Part shown: piece after piece, positions 6,569-6,570 of the stretch
How positions within the stretch are numbered: the first letter of the stretch is position 1
Layout of the letters: each line of letters opens with the position of its first letter
DNA from: Ignavibacteria bacterium
GTDB lineage: Bacteria > Bacteroidota > Ignavibacteria > Ignavibacteriales > Ignavibacteriaceae
Assembly (NCBI GenBank): GCA_030648225.1
Contig: JAUSIA010000089.1
Coordinates: forward strand, 1 to 6,570
Direction of reading: 5' to 3'
DNA: 6,570 nucleotides
Translations under genes and position numbers: made by a program
The notes under the pieces: model-generated
Seen by the model: only the letters and a program-made list of their open reading frames with translations
Databases searched by the model: none
What the model was told of the DNA's origin: nothing

Positions 6569-6570
6569 CT

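Overview
The window is a compact, AT-rich bacterial chromosome segment in which every supportable gene lies on the minus strand, so it reads from right to left. The organism is most likely a member of the Bacteroidota/Ignavibacteriota/Chlorobiota group. The evidence is low GC, mostly absent Shine-Dalgarno sequences, a TAnnTTTG-type promoter motif, and a large TonB-dependent receptor with an N-terminal carboxypeptidase-regulatory-like domain. This is inferred from gene style; no marker gene is present to prove it.

Layout along the minus strand: at the right edge (6549-6568) is a perfect 20-bp GC-rich palindrome that looks like a REP-type or terminator element, followed by a second small inverted repeat (6511-6526) and a candidate promoter (6440-6466). 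An 849-residue TonB-dependent outer-membrane receptor follows (6427-3878). A 135-bp spacer then holds six copies of a tetranucleotide repeat (3826-3849) and two short direct repeats, with no clear terminator or promoter. After it comes a tight cluster: xseA (exonuclease VII large subunit), xseB (small subunit), dxs (1-deoxy-D-xylulose-5-phosphate synthase) and the 5' part of a Gfo/Idh/MocA-type NAD(P)-dependent oxidoreductase that runs off the left edge. Gaps in this cluster are 32 nt (xseA as far as the xseB start codon), 28 nt, and a 1-nt stop/start overlap, so it is very probably one operon.

How the genes work together: XseA and XseB form one enzyme (exonuclease VII, single-stranded DNA degradation). 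Dxs makes the first intermediate of the MEP isoprenoid pathway. Linkage of xseA/xseB with dxs is a familiar bacterial arrangement, often with a prenyl synthase (ispA) between them; that gene is absent here. The role of the oxidoreductase is not apparent. The TonB receptor appears to be a separate transcription unit with no SusD-like partner in view.

This is mainly ordinary housekeeping DNA plus one outer-membrane transporter. I found no new defence, mobile or biosynthetic system. The items most worth a second look are the terminal palindrome and the tetranucleotide microsatellite.
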